DNA of 6,131 nt from Acidobacteriota bacterium (GCA_017860085.1 JAFNAJ010000197.1:1-6131), one strand, 5' to 3'. Shown: positions 1 through 6,131, counted from the first letter of the stretch. Made by a program: numbers and translations. Notes: generated by a model not told the origin, from the letters alone.

Positions 1-588
1 GAGCAGGCCGCCGCCGGCGTCGGTGTTGATGGCGAACTCGGCGTCGTGAACCCACGGGTGCTTGGCGATGAGCCGCGTCGTCTCCATGGTCGTTTCTTCG
101 TCGGCGACGAACCCGAAGACGAGGTCGCGGGCGGGTTGCAGGCGCTCGGCACGCAGGCGCAGAATCGCGGACACGAGGGCGGCGACGCCAGCCTTGTTGT
201 CGGTCGTGCCCCGACCGTAGAAGCCGCCACGCTCCTCGATCAGCTGAAACGGGTTCCGCCGCCATTCCTCCGGGCGCGCGTCCACGACGTCCATGTGCGC
301 GGAGAACAGGATCGGCCGGCCGCGCTCCCGCCCCGGCACCCGGACGATCATCGCTCGCGCCTCACCGCGATCGAGGGTGGCAATGTCGGCCATGGGAACG
401 CCGCCCCTGGCCAGCACCTCGGTCAGGTACGCCACCATCGCGGGCGTCTGCCCGTGGTCGGCGGCCGTGCGGAACCCGATGAGCCTCGCGTAGATCTCGC
501 GGGCCTCCACCTCGTGGGGTGTCGTGTCCGCCAGGACCGGAAACGACGCGAACGCCAGCGCGAGCGTCGCGAGGATGATGCGCATCAT
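1..588 (-). CDS. M20-family metallopeptidase, exported (C-terminus cut by window edge)
   Basis: This is a zinc-dependent amidohydrolase or exopeptidase of the M20/M25/M40 superfamily, probably acting outside the cytoplasm on peptides. The first 196 residues are present. Residues 1-20 form a Sec-type signal peptide with a hydrophobic core (IILATLALAFASFPV) and a likely cut after VLA. The core shows the family signature in order: SAHMD (H98 as zinc ligand, D100 as its catalytic partner), GRGTTDNKAG (D130, bridging metal ligand), ADEET (E164 general base, E165 zinc ligand) and NTDAGG (D190, third metal ligand). The lid domain and the last metal-binding His would lie beyond the left edge. The start at 588 is supported by a GGGGG stretch at 597-601, 8 bases upstream; a second ATG at 585 would cost one residue. 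It is divergent from the M28 fusion gene. The exact substrate (dipeptide, carboxypeptidase or acyl-amino acid) cannot be told from this part. Confidence 0.9.
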   Translation of the reverse strand, partial: MMRIILATLALAFASFPVLADTTPHEVEAREIYARLIGFRTAADHGQTPAMVAYLTEVLARGGVPMADIATLDRGEARAMIVRVPGRERGRPILFSAHMDVVDARPEEWRRNPFQLIEERGGFYGRGTTDNKAGVAALVSAILRLRAERLQPARDLVFGFVADEETTMETTRLIAKHPWVHDAEFAINTDAGGGLL

Positions 589-675
589 GGTGTTGTCCCC
601 CAGGGTTCGAGCACGAGCATACCTGAAACCAAAAGGCCGGTGTAGGATGCCAGCACGTCCCGTTCGGAGGTGATG
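589..675. promoter_or_regulatory. Divergent intergenic region with start signals for both peptidase genes
   Basis: These 87 bases separate the M20 gene (minus) from the M28 fusion gene (plus), so transcription signals for both probably lie here or just inside the genes. The stretch is more AT-rich than its surroundings around 620-636. Weak -10-like hexamers are visible: TAGGAT at 643-648 on the plus strand and TATGCT on the minus strand near 615-620. Neither has a convincing -35 partner at normal spacing, so no promoter is called precisely. I see no clear operator palindrome. Confidence 0.3.
666..670 (+). promoter_or_regulatory. Shine-Dalgarno site that decides the M28 fusion start
   Basis: GGAGG lies here within GGAGGTGATG. 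Three in-frame starts follow: GTG at 670, ATG at 673 and ATG at 676. The GTG overlaps the site and the ATG at 673 leaves only 2 bases. The ATG at 676 leaves 5 bases, a usable spacing, and is preferred. Confidence 0.6.
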
Positions 676-3600
676 ATGACGGTCACGAACCGCACGCGCG
701 TCACCCTGTGCCTTGGCTTGCTCGCGGTCGGCCCGGCGCTGATCTCGCAGTCGGCCTCCACCAGCGGCGCGCCGCCGATGCGAGGCTACACGCCAGCCCG
801 CGCGGTGGCCCAGCGCGAGATCGAGCGCACGTACCAGGCGCTGCCCTCCGCCCAGCGCATTGGCGAGTGGCACCGCTACTTCACCGCCGAGCCGCACCCG
901 GCCACCTCGCCGCGCACGAAGGCGATCGTCGAGCGCATCGCGCGGGCGTGGAAGGAACAGGGCCTGGAGGACGTGGTGATCCACCGCTACGACGTCCTCT
1001 CGTCGAACCCGCGCGAAGTGCACGTCGAGATGGTGTCGCCGCGGCGCTACGTTCCGTCGCTCGTGGAGGACGCGTACAAGGAAGATCCCGACACCGCCAA
1101 CAAGGACATCAGCCGCGCGTGGCTCTCGTTCTCCGCTTCCGGCGACGTCACGGCGCCGGTGGTCTACGCCAACAGCGGCAACCCGGACGACTACGAGCGC
1201 CTTCGCGGCGCCGGCATCGATCCCAAGGGCAAGATCGTCATGGTCCGCTACTCGAACCCGTACAGCTATCGCGGCTTCAAGGCGCTGACCGCGCAGCGGG
1301 AGGGTGCCGCGGGCCTCATCGTCTACTCCGATCCGATGGAGGACGGGTACGCCAAGGGCGAAGTGTTCCCCAAGGGGCCGTGGGGTCCGGAGAGCCACTT
1401 CCAGCGCGGCGGCATCGCGTACGACTACATCGTGCCCGGCGATCCCCTCACGCCTGGGTGGGCGTCGACACCCGGCGCGCGCCGGATCCGCCAGGAAGAC
1501 GCTGCGTCGGTGCCGACCATCATGGCCGTGCCGCTGTCGTGGCGCGAGGCGAAGCCCATCCTCGAAGCCCTCGGCGGCCCACCGGCGCCGAAGGAGTGGC
1601 AGGGCGCGCTGCCCATCGAGTACCGGCTGGGCGGCGAGGCGCGCGTGCGCCTGAAGATCGACATGCGCACCGACATCCAGCCCAACTACGTCGTCGAGGG
1701 TCGCATCCGCGGGAGCGAACGGCCGGACGAGTGGATCGTGCTCGGCAACCATCACGACGCGTGGGTGTTCGGCGGTGTGGACCCCAGCTCCGGCACGTCG
1801 ACGATGATGGACGTGACGCGGTCGATGGGCGAGATGCTCGAGCAGGGCCGGCGCCCGAGGCGCACGCTGATCTTCTGTGCCTGGGATGGCGAGGAGGTGA
1901 CGCTCACCGGCTCGACCGAGTGGGGCGAGCACTTCGGGGCGGAGCTGAAACAGAAGCTGGTGGCTTACCTGAACGTGGATTCTGCGGCCTCTGGCCCGCG
2001 CTTCTCAGCATCTGCCGTGGGGTCCCTGGCGCCGCTCCTGGTGGACATCGCGCACGACCTGAAGGACCCCTCGGGCGTGTCGCTCCATGACGCGATGCGT
2101 CGGCCGGAAGACGAGTCGCAGGGGCCAAAGGAGGGACTGCTCCCCGAGCAGGCGCTGGTGCGCACGCGGATCGGCAGCGGCTCGGATCACACGGTGTTCC
2201 TCAACCACCTGTCGCGCCCCGTCGTCGAGATGGGCTTCGACGGGCCCTATGGCGTGTATCACTCGGCCTATGACAACCACTACTGGGTCGCGAAGATTGG
2301 CGATCCGGGCTTCAAATACCACGCGCTGATGGCGCAGTTGTGGGGCACCGTGGCGCTGCGCCTGGCGAACGCGGACGTGTTGCCGTACTCGATGGAGACC
2401 TACGCCGCGAGTGTCCGCGAGTTCGTGCGCGAGCTGGATGGCCTGAAGGACGTCGAGGGGCAGCTAGACCGGTCGCGGCTCGTCGAAGGGACGCGGGCCC
2501 TGCGCGCGGCGGCGCGGCGACTCGATCACGCCGTGGCAGAGGCCCTGAAGGCCGGCACGCTGACGGCGGCCGACGCGGACCGGGTGAACCAGGACCTGCT
2601 GGCATTCGAGAGCAACTGGGCGCTTCCTGCCGGCATCCCCGGGCGGCCGTGGTTCAAGCACCTGCTGTACGCGCCGCGCTACACCTACGCCGCGATGACG
2701 CTGCCGGGCATCACCGAAGCCGCGGAGCGCGGCGACTGGGCGGCGGCCCGCGAGCAGGCGTCGCTGGTCGAGGCGGCGCTGGCGACCAACACGGCGCTGC
2801 TCGACGCCGCGGCCAGTCGGCTGACGCCGGCCGGCGATGTAGCCGACTCGCTGGAGGGCCACCTGCGCGCGATCCGCGACCGCGTGGACGGGCGCATGGC
2901 GGTGTACGTGGAGCACCTGGGTACGGGCGAGCGCGTGGCGATCGACGCCGACAGCGAGTACGAGACGTTCAGCGTCATCAAGGTGCCGATCATGGCGACC
3001 GTACTGGAGGAGGTGCGGCAGGGTGCCCTGCGGCTGGATCAGCGCATCACGATGCACGCCGACCAGCGACGCATTCCCTCCGGCGTGCTCTACGCGCTCG
3101 ATCCCGGGTTGCAGCCGACCATTCGCGACCTGCTGACGCTGATGACGATCGTCAGCGACAACCAGGCCACCGACGTCCTGGCCGACCTGGTGGGGCGCGA
3201 CAGGGTCACGGCGTTCATGGCCGGCCTCGGCCTGCCGAGCACGCGCATCCGGTTCTCCGATCTGGACTGGGACCGCCTCTGGCTCTCGAAGCTCGACCCG
3301 GCCTGGAAGAGCGCGAGCGGCGACATGAGCGTGACGTTCCCCTTCGCGAAGTACCCCGCGGCCAAGGTGAGCGACGCCTTTCGCCGCGTGATCGAGGACA
3401 CGGGGCTCTACTTCGGCCGCAGCACGGCTCGGGAGATCGGGCAGCTGTTCGCGATGATGGGCAGAGGCGAGCTGGTGTCGAAGGACGCCAGCGCCCTGAT
3501 GATCGACATCCTGAAGAAGCAGCAGGTGAACGATCGCCTGCCGCGCTACCTCGGCGACGGCATCGAGATCGCACACAAGACTGGTGACGGGCAGCCGTGG

Positions 3601-3774
3601 GTGGCCAACGACGCGGGCATCATCTGGGTGAAGGGCCAGCCGATCGTCATCGTGGTGCTGGCGGGCCACCATCGGGGTCCAGCGGACGACCTCCGAGTGG
3701 CCGAGGGCCGGATAGCCGCGATGGTGGCGAAGCACTACGGCGGCGACGTGGACCCGGCGGGACTGCAACAGTAA
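676..3774 (+). CDS. Exported M28 (GCPII-like) metallopeptidase fused to a class A beta-lactamase-like serine hydrolase
   Basis: This 1032-residue protein carries two enzymes. A signal peptide spans residues 1 to about 28 (hydrophobic VTLCLGLLAVGPALI). A PA domain covers about 155-275 and the M28 core about 330-565. The core has the GCPII-type dinuclear zinc set: H359 (GNHHDAW), D369 (GGVDPSSG), E406 as general base and E407 (WDGEEV), D435 (NVDSA) and H529 (VYHSAY). A transferrin-receptor-like dimerisation domain follows at about 566-715. From about 720 comes a penicillin-recognising fold with S766-x-x-K769 (SVIK), S827-D828-N829 and K968-T969-G970, that is nucleophile, SDN and KTG. The M28 part alone matches the usual length of GCPII-like proteins (about 720), so roughly 300 residues are added. 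The frame is open throughout. The products should be peptide cleavage plus an acyl-serine hydrolase or peptidase activity; the substrates are unknown. The start was chosen by the GGAGG at 666. It converges with the doxX-like gene. Confidence 0.9.
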   Translation: MTVTNRTRVTLCLGLLAVGPALISQSASTSGAPPMRGYTPARAVAQREIERTYQALPSAQRIGEWHRYFTAEPHPATSPRTKAIVERIARAWKEQGLEDVVIHRYDVLSSNPREVHVEMVSPRRYVPSLVEDAYKEDPDTANKDISRAWLSFSASGDVTAPVVYANSGNPDDYERLRGAGIDPKGKIVMVRYSNPYSYRGFKALTAQREGAAGLIVYSDPMEDGYAKGEVFPKGPWGPESHFQRGGIAYDYIVPGDPLTPGWASTPGARRIRQEDAASVPTIMAVPLSWREAKPILEALGGPPAPKEWQGALPIEYRLGGEARVRLKIDMRTDIQPNYVVEGRIRGSERPDEWIVLGNHHDAWVFGGVDPSSGTSTMMDVTRSMGEMLEQGRRPRRTLIFCAWDGEEVTLTGSTEWGEHFGAELKQKLVAYLNVDSAASGPRFSASAVGSLAPLLVDIAHDLKDPSGVSLHDAMRRPEDESQGPKEGLLPEQALVRTRIGSGSDHTVFLNHLSRPVVEMGFDGPYGVYHSAYDNHYWVAKIGDPGFKYHALMAQLWGTVALRLANADVLPYSMETYAASVREFVRELDGLKDVEGQLDRSRLVEGTRALRAAARRLDHAVAEALKAGTLTAADADRVNQDLLAFESNWALPAGIPGRPWFKHLLYAPRYTYAAMTLPGITEAAERGDWAAAREQASLVEAALATNTALLDAAASRLTPAGDVADSLEGHLRAIRDRVDGRMAVYVEHLGTGERVAIDADSEYETFSVIKVPIMATVLEEVRQGALRLDQRITMHADQRRIPSGVLYALDPGLQPTIRDLLTLMTIVSDNQATDVLADLVGRDRVTAFMAGLGLPSTRIRFSDLDWDRLWLSKLDPAWKSASGDMSVTFPFAKYPAAKVSDAFRRVIEDTGLYFGRSTAREIGQLFAMMGRGELVSKDASALMIDILKKQQVNDRLPRYLGDGIEIAHKTGDGQPWVANDAGIIWVKGQPIVIVVLAGHHRGPADDLRVAEGRIAAMVAKHYGGDVDPAGLQQ

Positions 3775-3915
3775 GAGAGGACCGGGCCAACGCGGGGTGC
3801 GAGGCGACCCCGATCAACCCGAACACCACACAGGCCGAGGGCGTCGAGTGTTCTTCGCGACCTGGGCTCGATTCCCGTGCCGATTCGCATACCCGACCAG
3901 AGCTAGACGGGCCCT
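3775..3915. other. Convergent intergenic spacer
   Basis: These 141 bases lie between the stop codons of the M28 fusion (plus) and the DoxX gene (minus). Apart from one small GC hairpin near its left end I see no gene, no T-rich terminator tail and no obvious repeat. Reading frames crossing it are continuations of shadows of the neighbouring genes. Confidence 0.6.
3793..3812 (+). terminator. Possible GC hairpin downstream of the M28 fusion gene
   Basis: CGGGGT (3793-3798) and ACCCCG (3807-3812) are perfect inverted repeats with an 8-base loop, 18 bases after the stop codon at 3774. No T-tract follows, so this is not a standard intrinsic terminator. In DNA this GC-rich a six-pair stem can occur by chance. 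Confidence 0.22.
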
Positions 3916-4419
3916 TCAGCGCGCTGGAATCCGTCTTCGACGTGCGAGGAGGCCGTGCACGATCCGGTCGAGCCCGGCGAAGCGGCCGCTGCCCGTCACG
4001 AGGACGACGAGGAGTGCGCACAACTCCACCAGGTTCTTGTTCACGATCAAGTAGCTGCCCTCGGTCGGGAGCGCGTAGAAGTAGCCTACGAAGGGCGGGG
4101 TGGCGAAGTAGAAGAGCAGGATGAAACCGATCCCGACGACGCTGGCGAGCCGTGTGAACAGGCCGAGCACCAGCAGGAGCCCGACCAGCGTGAGGCCCCA
4201 CATGGTGATGACGTCGATGTTGGCGAGCCTGTCGGGCTCGCTGGCGAGCTGCTTGAACAGACTGGCGAACGGTCCCCGCGCCTGCTTCAGGTAGCCGGCG
4301 GCCGACCACGACGGGGCCGTCAGCTTCGCAATGCCCTCGTAGAGGAAGTGCCAGCCAATCACCACGCGCATCAGGGTGATGGTGATCATCGGCCAGCGGG
4401 CGAGCGTCCCGTCCTGCAT
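3916..4419 (-). CDS. DoxX-family integral membrane protein
   Basis: This 167-residue protein has four likely membrane helices, at about 10-30, 68-88, 92-110 and 128-147. It shows the conserved N-terminal DoxX-type pattern (WHFLYEGIAKL followed by a SWSAAGYL and RGPF stretch) and the C-terminal NKNLVELCALL and GRFAGLDR signatures. The basic tail (RRRR near 160-163) should sit in the cytoplasm. The name comes from the DoxX/DoxD subunits of archaeal thiosulfate:quinone oxidoreductase. Most bacterial members have no proven function, though a link to quinone or redox chemistry is plausible. It lies 28 bases after the Gfo/Idh/MocA gene on the same strand, with its own AGAGGAG at 4427-4433, 7 bases before the ATG, so the two are very likely cotranscribed. 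The family call is firm; the role as membrane redox partner of the upstream dehydrogenase is inference. Confidence 0.85.
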   Translation of the reverse strand: MQDGTLARWPMITITLMRVVIGWHFLYEGIAKLTAPSWSAAGYLKQARGPFASLFKQLASEPDRLANIDVITMWGLTLVGLLLVLGLFTRLASVVGIGFILLFYFATPPFVGYFYALPTEGSYLIVNKNLVELCALLVVLVTGSGRFAGLDRIVHGLLARRRRIPAR

Positions 4420-4426
4420 GTCCCGG

Positions 4427-4433
4427 CTCCTCT
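4427..4433 (-). promoter_or_regulatory. Ribosome binding site of the DoxX gene
   Basis: AGAGGAG on the minus strand lies 7 bases before the ATG at 4419, inside the 28-base gap after the upstream stop codon. It supports that start and an operon with the oxidoreductase gene. Confidence 0.7.
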
Positions 4434-4447
4434 GATTCGCGCGGCTC

Positions 4448-5950
4448 CTAGGCCCTGAAGTCCTCTGGGCTGAACGACAGCCGCGACCTCGCCTCGATCG
4501 CCTCGTTGACCTTGAGGACGGTGACCGCGCTCTCGTAGCCGACCTCGGGCGGGCAGTTGAGCGTCGCCCTTCCGCGTACGGCGTCGAAGAAGTTCTGCAA
4601 GTGCGGCTGGTGGTAGGGGTCGCGCAGCACGATCGGCACGTTGTGCTGGTCGGGCGAGACCGACTCGCGCACGTCCACCACCGTGACGGAATCCTCCTGC
4701 TGGCGTACCTCCTGGAGCTTGGGGGCGGTCACGTAACCCTTCTGGACCCAGATGTCCCAGGCTGGCGCGTTCGGGTCGCGGTAGAGCCGTCCCGCGTAGT
4801 TCAGCTCCGACTCGGAGATGAGCAGCGTCCCCTGGTCGCCCATGAAGTTCTCGAAGTAGCCCTGGCTGCCGTTGGTCGTCTGCGTCTGATACAACGCTTT
4901 CACCGGGCCCTCCGGCGTGTCGTAATCGTAGACGCACATGACCGTGTCGTACCACTCGTGTGTTTTCGGGTCGTGATAGAGGAGCCCTCCGCTCGCCACG
5001 ACGTGGGAGGGAGCGACGCCGAGGAACCAGTTGTAGATGTCGATCTGGTGCGAGCCGAGATCCACGATCGGCCCACCACCCAGACCTTTGTACCAGCGCC
5101 AGTTGCGGAACTGGTGCATGTCCTTGAAACCGTACTGCTCGAGCCGCGCCGCCGGGATCGCGTATCGAGCCGGGGCTCCAAGATCCGGTGCCACTGCACG
5201 GTTCCATTGCCCGTTGACGGTCACGATGCGCCCGAGCAGCTTCGCCTCGCCCAGCAGCTTCTCGTAGCAGTGCAGGTAGCGCGGGTTCGAACGGCGCTGG
5301 TGGCCGATCTGGAGGAGCTTGCCGGTCTGGCGCGCGGCCGTCACCATGCGCCGCGCGCCCTCGAGGGTGTTCGACATCTCCTTCTCGCAGTAGACGTGCT
5401 TGCCGGCCTCGAGGCAGTCGACGGTCTGCTGCGCGTGCCAGAAGTCGGGCGTGGCGATGACGACCGCGTCGAGCTCCTTCTCCTTGTCGAGCATCTCGCG
5501 GTAGTCCTCGTAGCCGCTGACCTCGTGCTTGAACCGCCTCAGGCTGTTGACGACCCGCTTCTGGTTGTATTCCGACCAGATGTCGCACACCGCTCGCCGC
5601 CTCAGGCTGTTGACGACCCGCTTCTGGTTGTATTCCGACCAGATGTCGCACACCGCTCGAAAGCGCAGCCCGGAGATGCGGAGCATGGCGTCGGCCAGCA
5701 CCTGGCCCTGGGCTCCCGCGCCGAGAAGGGCAACGTTGATGACCTGCAGGTCGGCCGGGGCCACGGGCGGGGCGACGGCCGCATCCAGCCTGGCCTGCTG
5801 GTGCTGGTGATGCCTGCGCCAGGCATAGCCGAACAGGCCGAGCGCCGGGACCGTCGACAGGCCCATCAGCACGTCGCGGCGGTCCAGCTTCCTCGGGCCC
5901 TCTGCTCCGGCCTGCGCCTTCCGCTCCTGCTTCTCGTCTTCGCCAGCCAT
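4448..5950 (-). CDS. Tat-exported Gfo/Idh/MocA-family oxidoreductase with an internal 21-residue duplication
   Basis: This is a 500-residue NAD(P)-dependent dehydrogenase-type protein, probably acting on a sugar or cyclitol derivative. A twin-arginine signal (KLDRRDVLMGL, R24-R25) plus a hydrophobic stretch to about residue 44 suggests folded export with cofactor bound, as in glucose-fructose oxidoreductase. The Rossmann fold begins at INVALLGAGAQG (G77, G79, G82). CEKEMSNT at 188-195 takes the place of the usual EKP motif, with catalytic K190 kept and Pro replaced by Glu, and GGGPIVDLGSH (291-301) supplies D297 and H301. The C-terminal half is the substrate-binding alpha/beta domain. Residues 98-118 are repeated exactly as 119-139, adding an extra beta2-alphaB unit not expected in the family. 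The frame is open 58 codons further upstream, but AGGAG at 5959-5963 lies 8 bases before the ATG at 5950, and that extension runs through the end of the previous gene. It sits between an unknown gene (44-base gap) and doxX (28-base gap). The specific substrate cannot be assigned. Confidence 0.88.
   Translation of the reverse strand: MAGEDEKQERKAQAGAEGPRKLDRRDVLMGLSTVPALGLFGYAWRRHHQHQQARLDAAVAPPVAPADLQVINVALLGAGAQGQVLADAMLRISGLRFRAVCDIWSEYNQKRVVNSLRRRAVCDIWSEYNQKRVVNSLRRFKHEVSGYEDYREMLDKEKELDAVVIATPDFWHAQQTVDCLEAGKHVYCEKEMSNTLEGARRMVTAARQTGKLLQIGHQRRSNPRYLHCYEKLLGEAKLLGRIVTVNGQWNRAVAPDLGAPARYAIPAARLEQYGFKDMHQFRNWRWYKGLGGGPIVDLGSHQIDIYNWFLGVAPSHVVASGGLLYHDPKTHEWYDTVMCVYDYDTPEGPVKALYQTQTTNGSQGYFENFMGDQGTLLISESELNYAGRLYRDPNAPAWDIWVQKGYVTAPKLQEVRQQEDSVTVVDVRESVSPDQHNVPIVLRDPYHQPHLQNFFDAVRGRATLNCPPEVGYESAVTVLKVNEAIEARSRLSFSPEDFRA
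5534..5659. repeat. Perfect 63-bp tandem duplication (two copies) inside the oxidoreductase gene
   Basis: Copy one is 5534-5596 and copy two is 5597-5659, directly abutting and identical at all 63 positions; the identity stops at both outer edges. The unit is a multiple of three, so the reading frame is kept. It repeats 21 residues of the oxidoreductase (98-118 and 119-139, each beginning RAVCDIW and ending NSLRR). The absence of even silent changes points to a recent event or to an assembly artefact. Confidence 0.95.
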
Positions 5951-5958
5951 CAACGCAT

Positions 5959-5963
5959 CTCCT
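5959..5963 (-). promoter_or_regulatory. Shine-Dalgarno site that decides the oxidoreductase start
   Basis: AGGAG on the minus strand lies 8 bases before the ATG at 5950. It selects this start over the longer open frame, which would overlap the preceding gene. The Tat signal follows the chosen start directly, as expected for an exported protein. Confidence 0.7.
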
Positions 5964-5994
5964 GCTGTCCTGCCCCTTCGTTCAGTGCGACCGC

Positions 5995-6131
5995 CTACTT
6001 GACCATCTCCAGCGTCGTGACGGTGAACCGCTTGTGGCCGGAGTAGGTGGCGAGCCCCTGGAAGTAGTAGCTCGTGTTCTGGACCTGCTCGCCGTCGCGT
6101 ATGCGGTCCTCGTACCACTCCCACATGCGCG
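5995..6131 (-). CDS. C-terminal end of an unrecognised protein (cut by window edge)
   Basis: The last 44 residues of an open frame end at a TAG at 5995-5997. The tail reads RMWEWYEDRIRDGEQVQNTS, followed by a Tyr- and Thr-rich end that includes YYFQGLATYSGHKRF and closes with LEMVK. It has no cysteines, no membrane segment and no motif I recognise. The frame is chosen because it gives balanced, protein-like composition and ends just before the ribosome binding site of the next gene, 44 bases from its ATG, as in an operon. The alternative frame on this strand is Arg/Gly-rich and is the upstream extension of the oxidoreductase. By context it may belong to the same pathway as the oxidoreductase, but no function can be named. 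Confidence 0.6.
   Translation of the reverse strand, partial: RMWEWYEDRIRDGEQVQNTSYYFQGLATYSGHKRFTVTTLEMVK

Noticed and set aside
46..645. 199-codon plus-strand open frame at the left end
   Set aside because: It is opposite the M20 peptidase, whose signal peptide and metal-binding motifs are unmistakable; the plus-strand product has low-complexity Arg/Gly composition.
708..2090. 460-codon frame inside the M28 gene on the same strand
   Set aside because: It is the Arg/Gly/Ala-rich +2 shadow of a high-GC gene, without any recognisable domain.
2464..3768. 434-codon minus-strand open frame opposite the serine hydrolase domain
   Set aside because: It is rich in His, Arg and Gln, lacks domains or a ribosome binding site, and fully overlaps a gene with clear catalytic motifs on the other strand.
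3862..3898. tRNA T-arm-like string (GGGCTCGATTCCC followed later by GACCA), possible attachment-site remnant
   Set aside because: Only three clean stem pairs form, the loop lacks the usual TTC start, and no acceptor, D or anticodon arm can be built upstream. No integrase or direct repeat accompanies it.
3797..4054. 85-codon plus-strand frame in the convergent spacer
   Set aside because: More than half overlaps the DoxX gene in antisense, it is very Arg-rich, and there is no ribosome binding site.
4601..6046. 481-codon plus-strand open frame opposite the oxidoreductase gene
   Set aside because: It is antisense to a well-supported gene, Arg/Val/Leu-rich with no motifs, and open because of third-position GC bias. 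It also shows the 21-residue repeat only because the 63-base unit keeps every frame.
5951..6124. 58-codon N-terminal extension of the oxidoreductase
   Set aside because: It is Arg/Gly-rich and overlaps the end of the preceding gene. The ATG at 5950 has a good AGGAG and is followed by a Tat signal, which fits an N-terminus.

Overview
This is a high-GC window with five protein genes and no recognisable RNA genes, phage genes, insertion sequences or CRISPR array. The gene set is secreted metallopeptidases, a GCPII-like M28 enzyme with a penicillin-recognising-type domain, and a Tat-exported Gfo/Idh/MocA oxidoreductase followed by DoxX. Together with the base composition this fits a soil Acidobacteriota-type bacterium (for example a Vicinamibacteria-like genome). 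That placement is inferred from gene style only.

Layout. (1) Positions 1-588, minus strand: N-terminal 196 residues of an exported M20-family metallopeptidase, running off the left edge. (2) Positions 589-675: a short divergent intergenic region that must hold the start signals for genes 1 and 3. (3) Positions 676-3774, plus strand: a 1032-residue exported protein joining a complete glutamate-carboxypeptidase-II-like M28 peptidase (PA domain, zinc catalytic core, transferrin-receptor-like dimerisation domain) to a complete class A beta-lactamase-like serine hydrolase domain. (4) Positions 3775-3915: a convergent spacer with a small GC hairpin. (5) Positions 3916-6131, minus strand: three co-directional, closely spaced genes. 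In transcription order they are the C-terminal 44 residues of an unrecognised protein, a Tat-signal Gfo/Idh/MocA oxidoreductase, and a four-helix DoxX-family membrane protein.

Two things stand out. The first is the metallopeptidase-serine hydrolase fusion. Both catalytic sets look intact, but the glutamate-recognition residues of GCPII are partly lost and the region after the SDN motif of the hydrolase is enlarged. The second is a perfect 63-bp in-frame tandem duplication inside the Rossmann fold of the oxidoreductase, which repeats 21 residues of the beta2-alphaB unit.

How the genes may work together: genes 1 and 3 are divergent exported hydrolases that could share a role in peptide or cell-wall peptide scavenging. 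The minus-strand cluster looks like a separate operon for periplasmic sugar-type oxidation, with DoxX as a possible membrane partner. Both roles are inferred from family and context.
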